Shown: positions 53,166 to 61,929 of the stretch, piece by piece
Position numbering within the stretch: position 1 is the stretch's first letter
Layout: every line of letters starts with the position of its first letter
Origin: Subtercola sp. PAMC28395
GTDB lineage: Bacteria > Actinomycetota > Actinomycetes > Actinomycetales > Microbacteriaceae
Direction: 5' to 3'
Length of the DNA stretch: 64,000 bases
Assembly (NCBI RefSeq): GCF_018889995.1
Contig: NZ_CP076547.1
Location: 1,674,001-1,738,000 of the forward strand
Notes under the pieces: generated by a model
What the model was told of the DNA's origin: nothing
What the model saw: only the letters and a program-made list of their open reading frames with translations
Database searches by the model: none
Made by a program: the position numbers and the translations under genes

Positions 53166-53741
53166 TCAGCCAGCAGGCGTCGGGGTGGGCGTGTCGAGCG
53201 TGAAGGGTGCAGGGGTGCCTGTTGGTGCAGGCGCGGTCGTGTTCGAGCCTGCAGTTGGAGCGATTCCCTGGAGATCCGTGGCGTTCAGGCACTTGTTGGT
53301 CTGGGGTACCGCAGCGATGGCACTCTGCAGGTCGACCAGCGCGGTGGAGGCGGAGACGGCGTTCGAATCGATGATGACCTCGGTTGCCGGAACCCGACCG
53401 AAGGTGGTGAAGGTGTACGACGGTGCTTTGGAGTCGTCTTCGATCCAGTCGATCCCTGAGACGTCGTCGCAGGGCAGAGTGGTCGGTCCGTAGGGAGTGA
53501 CGCCGCACCGCAGAAGCACTGATGCGGGAGAACCCCAGGCCGCGGTGGCCTGCGCGTTCGTCTCGCGGGACTCCTGACTCGCCACCGAGCTGGGGAGTCG
53601 AACCATGATCTCGGCGCAACCCGGGTCGGTGGCCGCGGTGGCAGGATCCAGGGCGATGGTGGGCGTGCACCCGCTGAGCGCTAAGGCGAGAAGGCCGGTC
53701 ACCAGGGCACCGGGAATCAGAAGACGTTTACGGGCGAGCAT
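53166..53741 (-). CDS. DUF3515 lipoprotein
   Basis: A 191-residue predicted lipoprotein: MLARKRLLIPGALVTGLLAL followed by the lipobox ALSGC. The mature part has the DUF3515 pattern, MVRLPSSVASQ ... TAAWGSPASVLLRCGVTPYG, and ends in a Pro/Thr-rich tail. Role unknown; in many actinobacteria the gene lies between ddl and thiL on one strand. Here it is divergent from thiL with only 23 bases between starts and 7 kb from ddl, so it has been inverted or the region rearranged. ATG 53741 is the only start that gives the signal peptide. Confidence 0.85.
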   Translation of the reverse strand: MLARKRLLIPGALVTGLLALALSGCTPTIALDPATAATDPGCAEIMVRLPSSVASQESRETNAQATAAWGSPASVLLRCGVTPYGPTTLPCDDVSGIDWIEDDSKAPSYTFTTFGRVPATEVIIDSNAVSASTALVDLQSAIAAVPQTNKCLNATDLQGIAPTAGSNTTAPAPTGTPAPFTLDTPTPTPAG

Positions 53742-53752
53742 CACTGACAGGC

Positions 53753-53758
53753 TACCGT
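53753..53758 (+). promoter_or_regulatory. -10 box for a leaderless thiL transcript
   Basis: TACCGT six bases before the thiL GTG, within the 23-base gap to the divergent DUF3515 gene. A -35 box would fall inside the first codons of DUF3515; none is clear. No ribosome site precedes thiL. Confidence 0.45.
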
Positions 53759-53764
53759 TTACGA

Positions 53765-54943
53765 GTGAGTACTCATGGGGCAGACCCTCAGCTTCCGGTT
53801 GCGCCCCGCGCGTCTGCACCCGTCGACACCGTCGTGTCGATCGGTGAAGTCGAAACACTGAAGAGGATCTTCCCGAGGCTTCCGGCGGCCACGAGCGCGC
53901 TGCTCGGGCCCGGCGACGACGCCGCAGTGGTGGCGGCACCGGATGGCCGGTTCGTCGTCACGACAGACATGATGATCCATGGGCCGGACTTCAGGCTGGC
54001 GTGGTCGACCGCACACGATCTCGGGTGGAAGGCGGCCGTGTCGAACCTCGCCGATGTCGCGGCGATGGGGGCAACCCCCTCAGCGCTGGTGGTCGCCATC
54101 GCCGCGCCGCTCCACACTCCCGTGGCGCTGCTCGAAGGCATCGCAGATGGACTACGTGATGCGTGCGCCGAACTGTCACCCGGAACGGGAGTCGTCGGCG
54201 GCGACCTCTCCGTGTCGAAGACGCTGACGCTGGCTGTCACGGCTTTCGGTGACCTCGACGGGCGGGGCCCGGTCACTCGCGCGGGCGCTCAGCCGGGCGA
54301 CGTCGTCGCAGTCGCGGGCGACCTGGGGCGCGCGGGCGCTGGCATCTGGCTCCTGTTCGACCAGGCAACCCGCACAACAACTCGAACATCGAGCGGCAGC
54401 GGCGGGCCGGGCGCAACGGGTGAGCCGAGCCCACCATCCGGGCCGGGTCCATGCGAACCACGCTCTGAACGCGAGCCCGATGACGTTCTGGGTCGCACCG
54501 TCAGGGCTGCGCATCGCTCCCTCGTCGATGCGCAGCTCGCCCCCACGTCTCCGCTTGCGGCGGGACCACAGGCTGCTCTCGCGGGCGCGACGGCCATGCT
54601 CGACGTCTCCGACGGGCTCGTGCTCGATGCCGGCCGCATTGCGACGGCGAGTGGATGCTCTCTGGAACTCTTCCATGAGGCCATCGAAGCCGAGGCCGAT
54701 GCCCTGCGGGAGGTCGACGTCGTAGTCGGTGCACGCGCGCGGGATTTCGTGCTCTGTGGGGGAGAGGACCACGCGCTGCTGGCCACGTTTCCAGCAGGCC
54801 AGGAATTGCCGCCGGAATTCCGTGTCATCGGCGAGGTGCGGGGCCGGGCCCCCGGGCATCCACTCGTCACCGTCGGCGGCGAAGCCTACGTCAGGCCCGG
54901 GGGTTGGGACCCCTTCGCCGACTGGAACGGCGGCGTGGGCTGA
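53765..54943 (+). CDS. thiL: Thiamine-monophosphate kinase
   Basis: A 392-residue enzyme that phosphorylates thiamine monophosphate to the active cofactor thiamine diphosphate. GPGDDAAVV (48-56) and VVTTDMMIHGPDFRL hold the metal-binding aspartates, NLADVAAMGATPSAL and VGGDLSVSKTLTLAVTAFG the ATP-site blocks, and MLDVSDGLVLDAGRIA the SDGL motif. An insert of about 45 Thr/Ser/Gly/Pro-rich residues (about 201-246) splits the middle of the protein, which is longer than the usual 320-340. GTG start. Confidence 0.93.
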   Translation: MSTHGADPQLPVAPRASAPVDTVVSIGEVETLKRIFPRLPAATSALLGPGDDAAVVAAPDGRFVVTTDMMIHGPDFRLAWSTAHDLGWKAAVSNLADVAAMGATPSALVVAIAAPLHTPVALLEGIADGLRDACAELSPGTGVVGGDLSVSKTLTLAVTAFGDLDGRGPVTRAGAQPGDVVAVAGDLGRAGAGIWLLFDQATRTTTRTSSGSGGPGATGEPSPPSGPGPCEPRSEREPDDVLGRTVRAAHRSLVDAQLAPTSPLAAGPQAALAGATAMLDVSDGLVLDAGRIATASGCSLELFHEAIEAEADALREVDVVVGARARDFVLCGGEDHALLATFPAGQELPPEFRVIGEVRGRAPGHPLVTVGGEAYVRPGGWDPFADWNGGVG

Positions 54944-55065
54944 GGCTCGCGCTGCCGGTCGTGAAGCTGCACCCGATCATGCAGCGAGAGAGCGCCGCTG
55001 ACTGCACGAACCGATGACGTCAGATCGAATCGTGGCCAGCGGCGCCCGCGAGCAGCTTCGACTCA

Positions 55066-56808
55066 TCACCTCGTCGGTGGTACGCCTGCCCTGTCGTGGT
55101 CGACGATCTCGGCCAGTTCGGCGTCGGCATCGGCCGCTGAGGCAGGTGCCGCACTCCTGCCCGCTGTGACCGATTCAGCAGCACCCTCGCCCAGCGACAC
55201 ACGTGAAGCCCCATCGACTTCGAGCGAGTCAGCGAGAACCTCGCTGCGGTCGAGTGTGGTGGCCAACGGCTTCTCCTTCACGAAGAACAGCAGCACGGTG
55301 GCAAGCAGCACCAGGGGCACCAGGTAGAGGAACACCGGTGTGAGTGCGTCGTTGTAGGAGCTGATGATGACGTCACGAACGGCCGTGGGGAGATTTCGCA
55401 CGATGTCAGGTGTGAAGGAGTTGCTGCCACCCGACGAGCCGGCTCCGGCGGGCATCCGTTCGAGCAGGAGCGACGCGAGCTTGTTGGCGAACAGCGACCC
55501 GACCACGGCGGTGCCGAGAGAGGCACCGATCTGGCGGAAGTAGTTGTTCGACGCGGTGGCCGTGCCGACCTCGCGAAGCGGGAACGAGTTCTGCACGATC
55601 AGGATCAGGATCTGCATGCACATGCCGAGCCCGATGCCCATCACCGCGAGGTAGGCGCAGATGATCCAGACCGGCATCGAGGGCGTCATGGTCGACAACA
55701 GGAGCAGTGCCACCGCGGTGATGAACGTACCGATGATCGGCAGGAACTTGTAGCGCCCCGTGCGGCTCACCAGCTGACCGGAGCCGATCGACGTGACGAG
55801 CAAGCCGGCCATCAGCGGGATCATCAAGAGGCCGGCCTGTGTGGCGTTGGCCCCGGTGACCATCTGCAGGTACGTCGGCAGGTACGCGAGAGCGCCGAAC
55901 ATGGCGACACCGATGATCAGGCCGGCACCGGTGGTCAGGTTGAAGTTGCGGTCCTTGAACAGGTGCAGCGGCATGATCGGCTCGGAGGCTCGCCGCTCGA
56001 TCATCACGAAGGTGAACGCGGCGACCACGGTTGCGGCGATCAGGGCGACGATCTCGATCGAATCCCAGGCGTAGGTGGTGCCGCCCCAGACGCTCAGTAG
56101 CACAAGGCCGGTCGATGCCAGTGCGAGGGTGACCATTCCGGCGTAGTCGAGGCGAGGCTTGCTCTGCGAACCCTTCGGCAGGTGCAGGAAGGCGACGGCA
56201 GAGACGATGGCGAGGATGCCCAGAGGAATGTTCATCCAGAACGCCCAGCGCCAGCCGATGCCCTCGGTGAACCAGCCACCCAGCAGCGGGCCGGCGACGC
56301 TCGACAGGGCGAACACGCCGCCCATGATCCCCATGTACTTGCCGCGCTCGCGGGCCGGGACGACGTCGGCGATGATCGCCTGCGAGAGGATCATCAGGCC
56401 ACCGCCACCGAAACCCTGGATGGCGCGCCCGACGATGAGCGATGTCATGTCGCCCGAAAGACCTCCGACGACGGAGCCCGCGATGAAGAGGCTGATCGCA
56501 GCGATGAACAGACCCTTGCGACCGATGAGGTCGCCGAGTTTGCCGTAGACCGGCAGCATGATGGTCGAGGCCAGGATGTAGGCCGTCGTCACCCAGAGCA
56601 TGTGGTCGACGCCATTGAGCTCGCCCACGATCGTGGGAAGTGCGGTGCTGAAAATGGTCTGGTCGAGCGACGCGAGAAGCATGGTGACCATGAGGCCGGC
56701 GAAGACGAGAAGGATGTTTCGCTTCGCCGCGGCGCTGGCTGGCGTCGATTCGGGCGGGGTTAATCTGTGGCTGCCCGATGTGGCGCGTGCGGGAACTGAT
56801 GTACTCAT
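55066..56808 (-). CDS. MFS drug exporter, DHA2 (EmrB/QacA) family
   Basis: A 580-residue transporter with 14 predicted helices. Motif A is YGKLGDLIGRKGLF, motif C-like IMGGVFALSSVAGPLLGGWF, and the start is LASLDQTIFSTALPTIVGEL, typical of 14-helix proton-drug antiporters. A polar N-terminus of about 35 residues and a C-terminal acidic tail flank the membrane part. ATG 56808 (MSTSVPARA) is preferred over one seven codons upstream. It separates thiL from rsmD, which are close neighbours elsewhere. A palindrome upstream suggests control by a dimeric repressor. Confidence 0.9.
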   Translation of the reverse strand: MSTSVPARATSGSHRLTPPESTPASAAAKRNILLVFAGLMVTMLLASLDQTIFSTALPTIVGELNGVDHMLWVTTAYILASTIMLPVYGKLGDLIGRKGLFIAAISLFIAGSVVGGLSGDMTSLIVGRAIQGFGGGGLMILSQAIIADVVPARERGKYMGIMGGVFALSSVAGPLLGGWFTEGIGWRWAFWMNIPLGILAIVSAVAFLHLPKGSQSKPRLDYAGMVTLALASTGLVLLSVWGGTTYAWDSIEIVALIAATVVAAFTFVMIERRASEPIMPLHLFKDRNFNLTTGAGLIIGVAMFGALAYLPTYLQMVTGANATQAGLLMIPLMAGLLVTSIGSGQLVSRTGRYKFLPIIGTFITAVALLLLSTMTPSMPVWIICAYLAVMGIGLGMCMQILILIVQNSFPLREVGTATASNNYFRQIGASLGTAVVGSLFANKLASLLLERMPAGAGSSGGSNSFTPDIVRNLPTAVRDVIISSYNDALTPVFLYLVPLVLLATVLLFFVKEKPLATTLDRSEVLADSLEVDGASRVSLGEGAAESVTAGRSAAPASAADADAELAEIVDHDRAGVPPTR

Positions 56809-56818
56809 GCGTAAATAA

Positions 56819-56833
56819 TTGCACACCATGCAA
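56819..56833. promoter_or_regulatory. Palindrome in the MFS exporter promoter
   Basis: TTGCATGGTGTGCAA on the minus strand (arms TTGCA/TGCAA, spacer 5), 11 bases upstream of the exporter start, between a possible -35 (TTGTGT) and -10 (AATTAT). MarR- or TetR-type sites look like this. No regulator gene is adjacent. Confidence 0.4.
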
Positions 56834-56905
56834 GATTACACAAGCGCAAACTTGCCTACCTGAGCCTATGGTGCACTATTGGCCCGCGCTGGCTGCAGGT
56901 CGTGT

Positions 56906-57493
56906 CTACGCCGTGCTGATCCACCAGAGGGTCGTTTCGCCGTAATCCTTGCGGCGGTCGAGGGTGAGAGACGCTGGGAGGGCCGGCTCGGGCGACCTCG
57001 AGGTGCGCTCGACGACGATCTGGGCATCCGGTGTCACGTGCTCGGCGACCGCCACCAGTGCCTCGGCGAGTTCTGCCTCGGGGAGGTCGTAGGGCGGGTC
57101 GATGAAGACGAGGTCGAAACTCGCCGGCGTGGCTCGCAGGAACGCCAGCACCGATTGGGGGGCCACGCTGATGCGTGGTTTCAGCTGGCCGCTGGCGAGA
57201 GCTCCCCGAACGGCCGCGGCCTTCTGGATGATCGCAGCATTGCTCTTCGCCACCTTCACTGCCGCGGGGTTCTTCTCCACCAGGGTGACCTCGGCGGCGC
57301 CGCGGCTCGCGGCCTCGAGCCCGAGCGCCCCGGAACCCGCATAGAGGTCGAGAACCGCAGAGCCCTGAATCACCTCGCGGGCCTCGAGCGCCGAGAAGAT
57401 GGCTTCGCGAACGCGGTCACTCGTGGGGCGTGTTCCCGATGAGGGCACGGAAAGCTTCTGCGAACCGGCGAACCCGGCAATTATTCGTGTCAC
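56906..57493 (-). CDS. rsmD: 16S rRNA (guanine966-N2)-methyltransferase
   Basis: A 195-residue S-adenosylmethionine-dependent methyltransferase acting on G966 of 16S rRNA. MTRIIAGFAGSQKLSVP is the family start, RPTSDRVREAIFSALEA the rRNA-site block, VLDLYAGSGALGLEAASRG the SAM-binding motif, and DLVFIDPPYDLP the catalytic DPPY. I place the start at GTG 57493 because it gives the MTRIIAG opening; ATG 57505 adds four residues. Divergent from recG. Confidence 0.92.
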   Translation of the reverse strand: MTRIIAGFAGSQKLSVPSSGTRPTSDRVREAIFSALEAREVIQGSAVLDLYAGSGALGLEAASRGAAEVTLVEKNPAAVKVAKSNAAIIQKAAAVRGALASGQLKPRISVAPQSVLAFLRATPASFDLVFIDPPYDLPEAELAEALVAVAEHVTPDAQIVVERTSRSPEPALPASLTLDRRKDYGETTLWWISTA

Positions 57494-57552
57494 AGCCTGC
57501 ACCATAGTCGAATGGGCTGGCTTCGCGCGTCTGGTGCGCGTTGCGGTGCGCC

Positions 57553-57580
57553 TTGCGGTGTCAGACCCTGAGCCTAGAAT
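57553..57580 (+). promoter_or_regulatory. recG promoter, leaderless
   Basis: -35 TTGCGG (57553-57558), 16-base spacer, -10 TAGAAT (57575-57580), then ATG seven bases later. The expected start point falls on or next to the first codon. Confidence 0.55.
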
Positions 57581-57587
57581 CGGGCGT

Positions 57588-59963
57588 ATGCTTACGCCCC
57601 CACCGCCCTCGGCAGACACCGCCGGTGACAGTGACCCGCGGGTGCCGAGCATCACCACTCTGCCCGAGCCTCGTGGCCGCACCGGTCCGCGGGCCACAGC
57701 TACCCTCGACCATGGGTCGCCACTCGATCGCAAGCTCACCACCGTGCTCGGCGGCCGAACTGCGGCGCCGCTCGAGAAGGCCTTCGGCATCGAGACCATC
57801 GGCGACATGGTGTCGTACTACCCGAGGCGGTACGCCCGCCGGGGTGAGCTGACCGCACTCAACGAGCTGCCGATCGACGAATCGGTGACCATCGTCGCCG
57901 AGGTACGCGACGTGCGGGAGCGAACGATGAAGTCGCGCCGCGGCTCCATACTCGAGGTCTCGATCACCGATGGCCGGGGCATCCTGACCCTGACGTTCTT
58001 CAACCAGGCCTGGCGGGCCAAAGAACTCCGCCCCGGCGTGCGCGGCATCTTCGCGGGCAAGGTCTCGGCGTATCGCGGTGCCCTGCAGCTCGCGCACCCC
58101 GACTACGAGCTGTTCACCGATCTGGTACTCGGCGAGCCAGACGATGGCGGGGCAAAGCGCTGGGCCGAACTGCCGATTCCCATCTACCCGGCCACGTCGA
58201 CGATTTCGAGCTGGCAGATCCAGCGGTCGATGGAGCTCGTCGTCGGTTCCCTCCATTCTCTCGGCGACCCTGTCCCCGCCGCTGTGCGGGCAGAGCGTGG
58301 GTTCGTCGACTACCTCACCGCGCTTCGAGGCATCCACCTGCCCGAGCGCGACAGTGACTGGCGCCGCGCGCATGACGCACTGAAGTTCCAGGAGGCGTTC
58401 GTTCTGCAGACGGCGCTCCTCCTGCAGCGCCGAACGGCGCACGCTCAGAAGGCCCTGCCCCGCGTCGCCAAACCGGGCGGGTACCTCGAACGCTTCGACA
58501 AGGCGCTCGCGTTCACACTGACCGGCGACCAGAAGCTCGTCGGCACCGAGATCACAGATGACCTGGCCAGGGGTGAGCCGATGAACCGACTGATCCAGGG
58601 CGAGGTCGGCTCGGGCAAGACGATTGTCGCACTGCGTGCGATGCTCGCCGTCGCCGACTCCGGCGGGCAGTCTGCGTTGCTCGCGCCCACAGAGGTTCTG
58701 GCCTCGCAGCACCTCCGCTCCATCGTGAAGACCCTCGGCCCCGACCTCTCCGCGGCCCTCGTGCCCACCCTCCACACCGGCCAGGTGCCCGTGGCCCAGC
58801 GCCGGAAGGCCCTGCTCCGAATGGTGTCAGGGCAGGCGCAGATCGTCATCGGCACACACGCCCTGCTGAGCGATGCTGTGCAGTTCTACGACCTCGGCCT
58901 CGTCGTGGTCGACGAGCAGCACCGTTTCGGGGTCGAACAGCGCGAGGCGCTCCGGTCGAAGGGTGCCCAGCCGCCCCACGTGCTCGTTCTCACCGCGACC
59001 CCGATTCCCCGCACGGTCGCCATGACCGTCTTCGGTGACCTCGACATCAGCACGATCGCCGAGCTGCCAGCCGGCAGGCAGGGAATCTCCACCTTTGTCG
59101 TGCCGTTGGCTGAGAAGCCCGGCTGGGTCGACCGCATCTGGCAGCGCACCGCTGAAGAACTGGAGCTCGGCAGGCAGGCCTTCGTGGTGTGCCCGGCCAT
59201 CGACCCGACCGCCACCGAGGCCGGCCAGCAGCTCGAGGCACCGGGCGAATCCACGAATTCGGTGCCCGTCGTCGTGGTCGGCCCGCGGGTCGGCCCGCGC
59301 AAGCGCGGCGAAGAGCGTGTCGCCCCACCCGAAGCGCCGCCCGCCCGCCCGGTGGCGAACGTCGCCGAGATGCTGGCCGAGATCAGGGCCAACCCGCTTC
59401 TCGCCGGCCGGCGCATCGAACCGCTCCACGGGCGCATGAGCACCGACGAGAAAGAGCAGACCATGCTCGCGTTCGCCGCCGGTGACATCGACGTGCTGGT
59501 GGCCACCACCGTCATCGAGGTCGGTGTCGACGTGCCGAACGCCTCCACCATGGTGGTCATGGATGCTGACCGCTTCGGTGTCTCACAACTGCACCAGTTG
59601 CGTGGTCGCGTGGGTCGCGGATCGGTGCCCGGGCTCTGCCTTCTCGTCACCAGTGCCGAGCCCGAGTCGCTCGCCCGTGAGAGGGTCGACGCCGTCGCCT
59701 CGACCCTCGACGGCTTCGAGCTCGCCCAGATCGACCTACAGCTGCGGCGCGAAGGCGATGTGCTCGGCAGCTCGCAGTCGGGTGGACGATCGAAGCTCCG
59801 GCTGCTCAAAGTGATCACCGACGGCGAACTGATCGGCGAGGCCCGGCAGGCCGCGGGCGAGCTGCTTGAATCCGACCCGGCGCTCGCCGGGCATCCGGAG
59901 CTCGCCCAGGCTCTCGACCGTCGGCTCAGCGAGAGTGACCGGTCTTTTCTCGCGAAGAGCTGA
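57588..59963 (+). CDS. recG: ATP-dependent DNA helicase RecG
   Basis: A 791-residue superfamily 2 helicase that remodels stalled replication forks and branched DNA. The N-terminal wedge with OB fold (about 80-230) contains VSYYPRRYARRGELTALNEL; the helicase core has Walker A in QGEVGSGKTIVALRAM, the DEQH box in VVVDEQHRFGVEQRE, TATPIPRTVAMTVFGDLDIS and the C-terminal QLHQLRGRVGRG. A 50-residue Pro/Arg-rich insert (about 550-595) lies between the helicase lobes' motifs, making it longer than E. coli RecG. The ATG at 57588 fits a leaderless promoter. Confidence 0.94.
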   Translation: MLTPPPPSADTAGDSDPRVPSITTLPEPRGRTGPRATATLDHGSPLDRKLTTVLGGRTAAPLEKAFGIETIGDMVSYYPRRYARRGELTALNELPIDESVTIVAEVRDVRERTMKSRRGSILEVSITDGRGILTLTFFNQAWRAKELRPGVRGIFAGKVSAYRGALQLAHPDYELFTDLVLGEPDDGGAKRWAELPIPIYPATSTISSWQIQRSMELVVGSLHSLGDPVPAAVRAERGFVDYLTALRGIHLPERDSDWRRAHDALKFQEAFVLQTALLLQRRTAHAQKALPRVAKPGGYLERFDKALAFTLTGDQKLVGTEITDDLARGEPMNRLIQGEVGSGKTIVALRAMLAVADSGGQSALLAPTEVLASQHLRSIVKTLGPDLSAALVPTLHTGQVPVAQRRKALLRMVSGQAQIVIGTHALLSDAVQFYDLGLVVVDEQHRFGVEQREALRSKGAQPPHVLVLTATPIPRTVAMTVFGDLDISTIAELPAGRQGISTFVVPLAEKPGWVDRIWQRTAEELELGRQAFVVCPAIDPTATEAGQQLEAPGESTNSVPVVVVGPRVGPRKRGEERVAPPEAPPARPVANVAEMLAEIRANPLLAGRRIEPLHGRMSTDEKEQTMLAFAAGDIDVLVATTVIEVGVDVPNASTMVVMDADRFGVSQLHQLRGRVGRGSVPGLCLLVTSAEPESLARERVDAVASTLDGFELAQIDLQLRREGDVLGSSQSGGRSKLRLLKVITDGELIGEARQAAGELLESDPALAGHPELAQALDRRLSESDRSFLAKS

Positions 59964-60004
59964 GTTGTGTCCTGGGTCTGAAGACCTTCGACGCGAGCGG
60001 CGGG

Positions 60005-61159
60005 TCAGGGCCCGACGTTCGCGTAGACCTGTGCTGCCAGAGCGGGGAGAAGCGGTGCCTTGTCGTCACTCAGCACGATCTTGATCCAGCCGTTGTCGAC
60101 CAGCATGTTGACCGTTGTCGCGCCGTCAGTTGTGGTGAGGTAGGCCTCTCCCGGGTATCCGCCCGTGAGTTCCCAGGTGAGCCCGGGATAGGCCCGCTTC
60201 GAGTCTTCGAAGTAGCTTGCGCCGCCGGGTATCACCGAGACCCACGCGCCTCCGGCGATGGACTGTGAAGTCCAGCTGCAGAAGTACGCACTCGTCTGGG
60301 CGGCAGCGTTGAAGTTCGAATTGGCGTACTCCCCGGCTTCCTGTTTGTATATCTCGAGGGGCGGGGATTCGGTCACCGCGGCGAGCGTATCAGTGGAGAT
60401 AATGTCGTCGCAGCTCCGGGCGCCTCTGAGGCTGGGCCCCTGCGGCTGCCACAGCGGCGCAGAGGCAGGAGCCGCCGCGACAGTGGTGAGGAGCCCAGTG
60501 AAGAGCGCGTCCCCGGAAGCGGTCGCCTCCGCAGCTGCCGGTGAGTCTGCGGCGACCGAGACGGCGAGGGTGATCCCGTATTCGCCGGTGAAGGCGATGT
60601 AGTGGCAGCCGCTGGAGTCGGCAGATTGAGGATCGCACCCGCGTCGTACGTCGTCACCCAGTGTGGGAGCAGGCGTCGCACGTGACCAGCCCTCGCCTGC
60701 GGCTTCGCCGAGGAAGGCCTCTCTCGTTACGCCGGGCATGATGAGGAGTGTCACCGACGAAGCGGGCGTTCCTGGCCCGTTCGTCGGTGTCTGCCAACCG
60801 CATTCGAGCGAACCCACCCGCTGGTCGACGTAGATCGTGGGATTTGTGAAGGTGATGGGTGGGCTCGCGGTCATGGGCATGCCCGTTGCTGCTTCTGCGT
60901 CAGCCTGCGAGAGCACCTGGTCGCAGCCCAGCGGAACGCGAACAGTCGGAGTCAGCGATGCCAGGGGAGTCGCGGGGGTCGTCGGGGTCGGGGCCGGTGA
61001 GGCCTGGCTGGGAGTCGGTACCGAAGCGACTGAGGAACAGGCCGAAATGAGTGTCACGCTGGCCGCGAGGGCAGCCCCGATCATCCATCGCCGCCCTGGG
61101 TGCGCGGGGGCCCATCGGGCTCGTCGAGACCCCCGAATCGATTGGTTGGTCCTTGGCAT
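60005..61159 (-). CDS. Secreted Cys-containing lipoprotein, unknown function
   Basis: A 384-residue protein. The basic N-terminus and hydrophobic stretch ([12 protein letters not shown]) end in a lipobox, followed by a Pro/Thr/Ser-rich linker. Two related halves seem to follow: [20 protein letters not shown] and later [20 protein letters not shown], each with a downstream Cys-Gly/Ser-Trp (LECGWQT, YFCSWTS), as in DUF3558-like cell-surface proteins. Function unknown. ATG 61159 (MPRTNQ) has AGGGGGA before it; an ATG ten codons earlier is less likely. Between recG and coaD, divergent from the latter. Confidence 0.75.
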   Translation of the reverse strand: MPRTNQSIRGSRRARWAPAHPGRRWMIGAALAASVTLISACSSVASVPTPSQASPAPTPTTPATPLASLTPTVRVPLGCDQVLSQADAEAATGMPMTASPPITFTNPTIYVDQRVGSLECGWQTPTNGPGTPASSVTLLIMPGVTREAFLGEAAGEGWSRATPAPTLGDDVRRGCDPQSADSSGCHYIAFTGEYGITLAVSVAADSPAAAEATASGDALFTGLLTTVAAAPASAPLWQPQGPSLRGARSCDDIISTDTLAAVTESPPLEIYKQEAGEYANSNFNAAAQTSAYFCSWTSQSIAGGAWVSVIPGGASYFEDSKRAYPGLTWELTGGYPGEAYLTTTDGATTVNMLVDNGWIKIVLSDDKAPLLPALAAQVYANVGP

Positions 61160-61300
61160 GTCTGCTTCCCCCTGGATTCGCACTGGCATGGCCCTGGCGT
61201 CTCTCTTTCAGACCATACTGCTGAGCCCGGTCACCGACCCCGGCTTGCGCCGCATCGTGACCAAGGTGCAACAGTGCGTCTTCTGGTTGCCCCAGCTTGC

Positions 61301-61306
61301 TACCCT
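61301..61306 (+). promoter_or_regulatory. -10 box for a leaderless coaD transcript
   Basis: TACCCT ends six bases before the coaD ATG, and no ribosome site is present. A -35 box is not clear. Confidence 0.4.
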
Positions 61307-61312
61307 GAACGA

Positions 61313-61798
61313 ATGAGCACGATCGCTGTCGTCCCCGGTTCGTTCGACCCCGTGACCCTCGGGCACCTCGACGTCATCGGGCGTGCCGCAGGAATCTTCG
61401 ACGAGGTCCACGTGCTGGTGGTGCACAACCCGTCGAAGACCGCACTCCTCCCGATCGCGCAGCGGGTGTCGCTCATCCAGCAGGCGATCGTCGACGGAGG
61501 GCTCCCGGCCAACATTCTGGTGACGTCGTGGAGCGTCGGGCTCCTGGTCGACTACTGCGTGGAGGTCGGCGCGAAAGTGCTGGTCAAGGGCATCCGCTCG
61601 CAGGTCGACGTTTCGTACGAGACGCCGATGGCCATCGTGAATCGCAACCTCGCGGGCGTCGAGACCGTCTTCCTGCTCCCAGACCCGGCGCACGCGCATG
61701 TCTCGAGTTCGCTCGTGCGGCAGGTGGCGTCGCTGGGTGGCGACGTTGCGCCCTACGTGCCTGCGGCCGTCGCTGCCTTCCTCGAGGCCCACGAGTAG
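61313..61798 (+). CDS. coaD: Phosphopantetheine adenylyltransferase
   Basis: A 161-residue nucleotidyltransferase that makes dephospho-CoA from 4'-phosphopantetheine and [23 protein letters not shown] holds the TxGH motif; [15 protein letters not shown] and [20 protein letters not shown] are the other family blocks. Length is typical. In actinobacteria it is a regular neighbour of rsmD and recG. Confidence 0.95.
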   Translation: MSTIAVVPGSFDPVTLGHLDVIGRAAGIFDEVHVLVVHNPSKTALLPIAQRVSLIQQAIVDGGLPANILVTSWSVGLLVDYCVEVGAKVLVKGIRSQVDVSYETPMAIVNRNLAGVETVFLLPDPAHAHVSSSLVRQVASLGGDVAPYVPAAVAAFLEAHE

Positions 61799-61929
61799 GG
61801 TGCGCTCCCGCAGCAGGCCCCGGGTGTGCCGCTGCGCCCTCGATGCCCGCTTCCCGCAGGCCGCAGTCCGCGCTGTGCACGCCTCCCGTGACGGGCTTCG
61901 GCCGTGACCGCGAGTGGCAGAATTGACGG

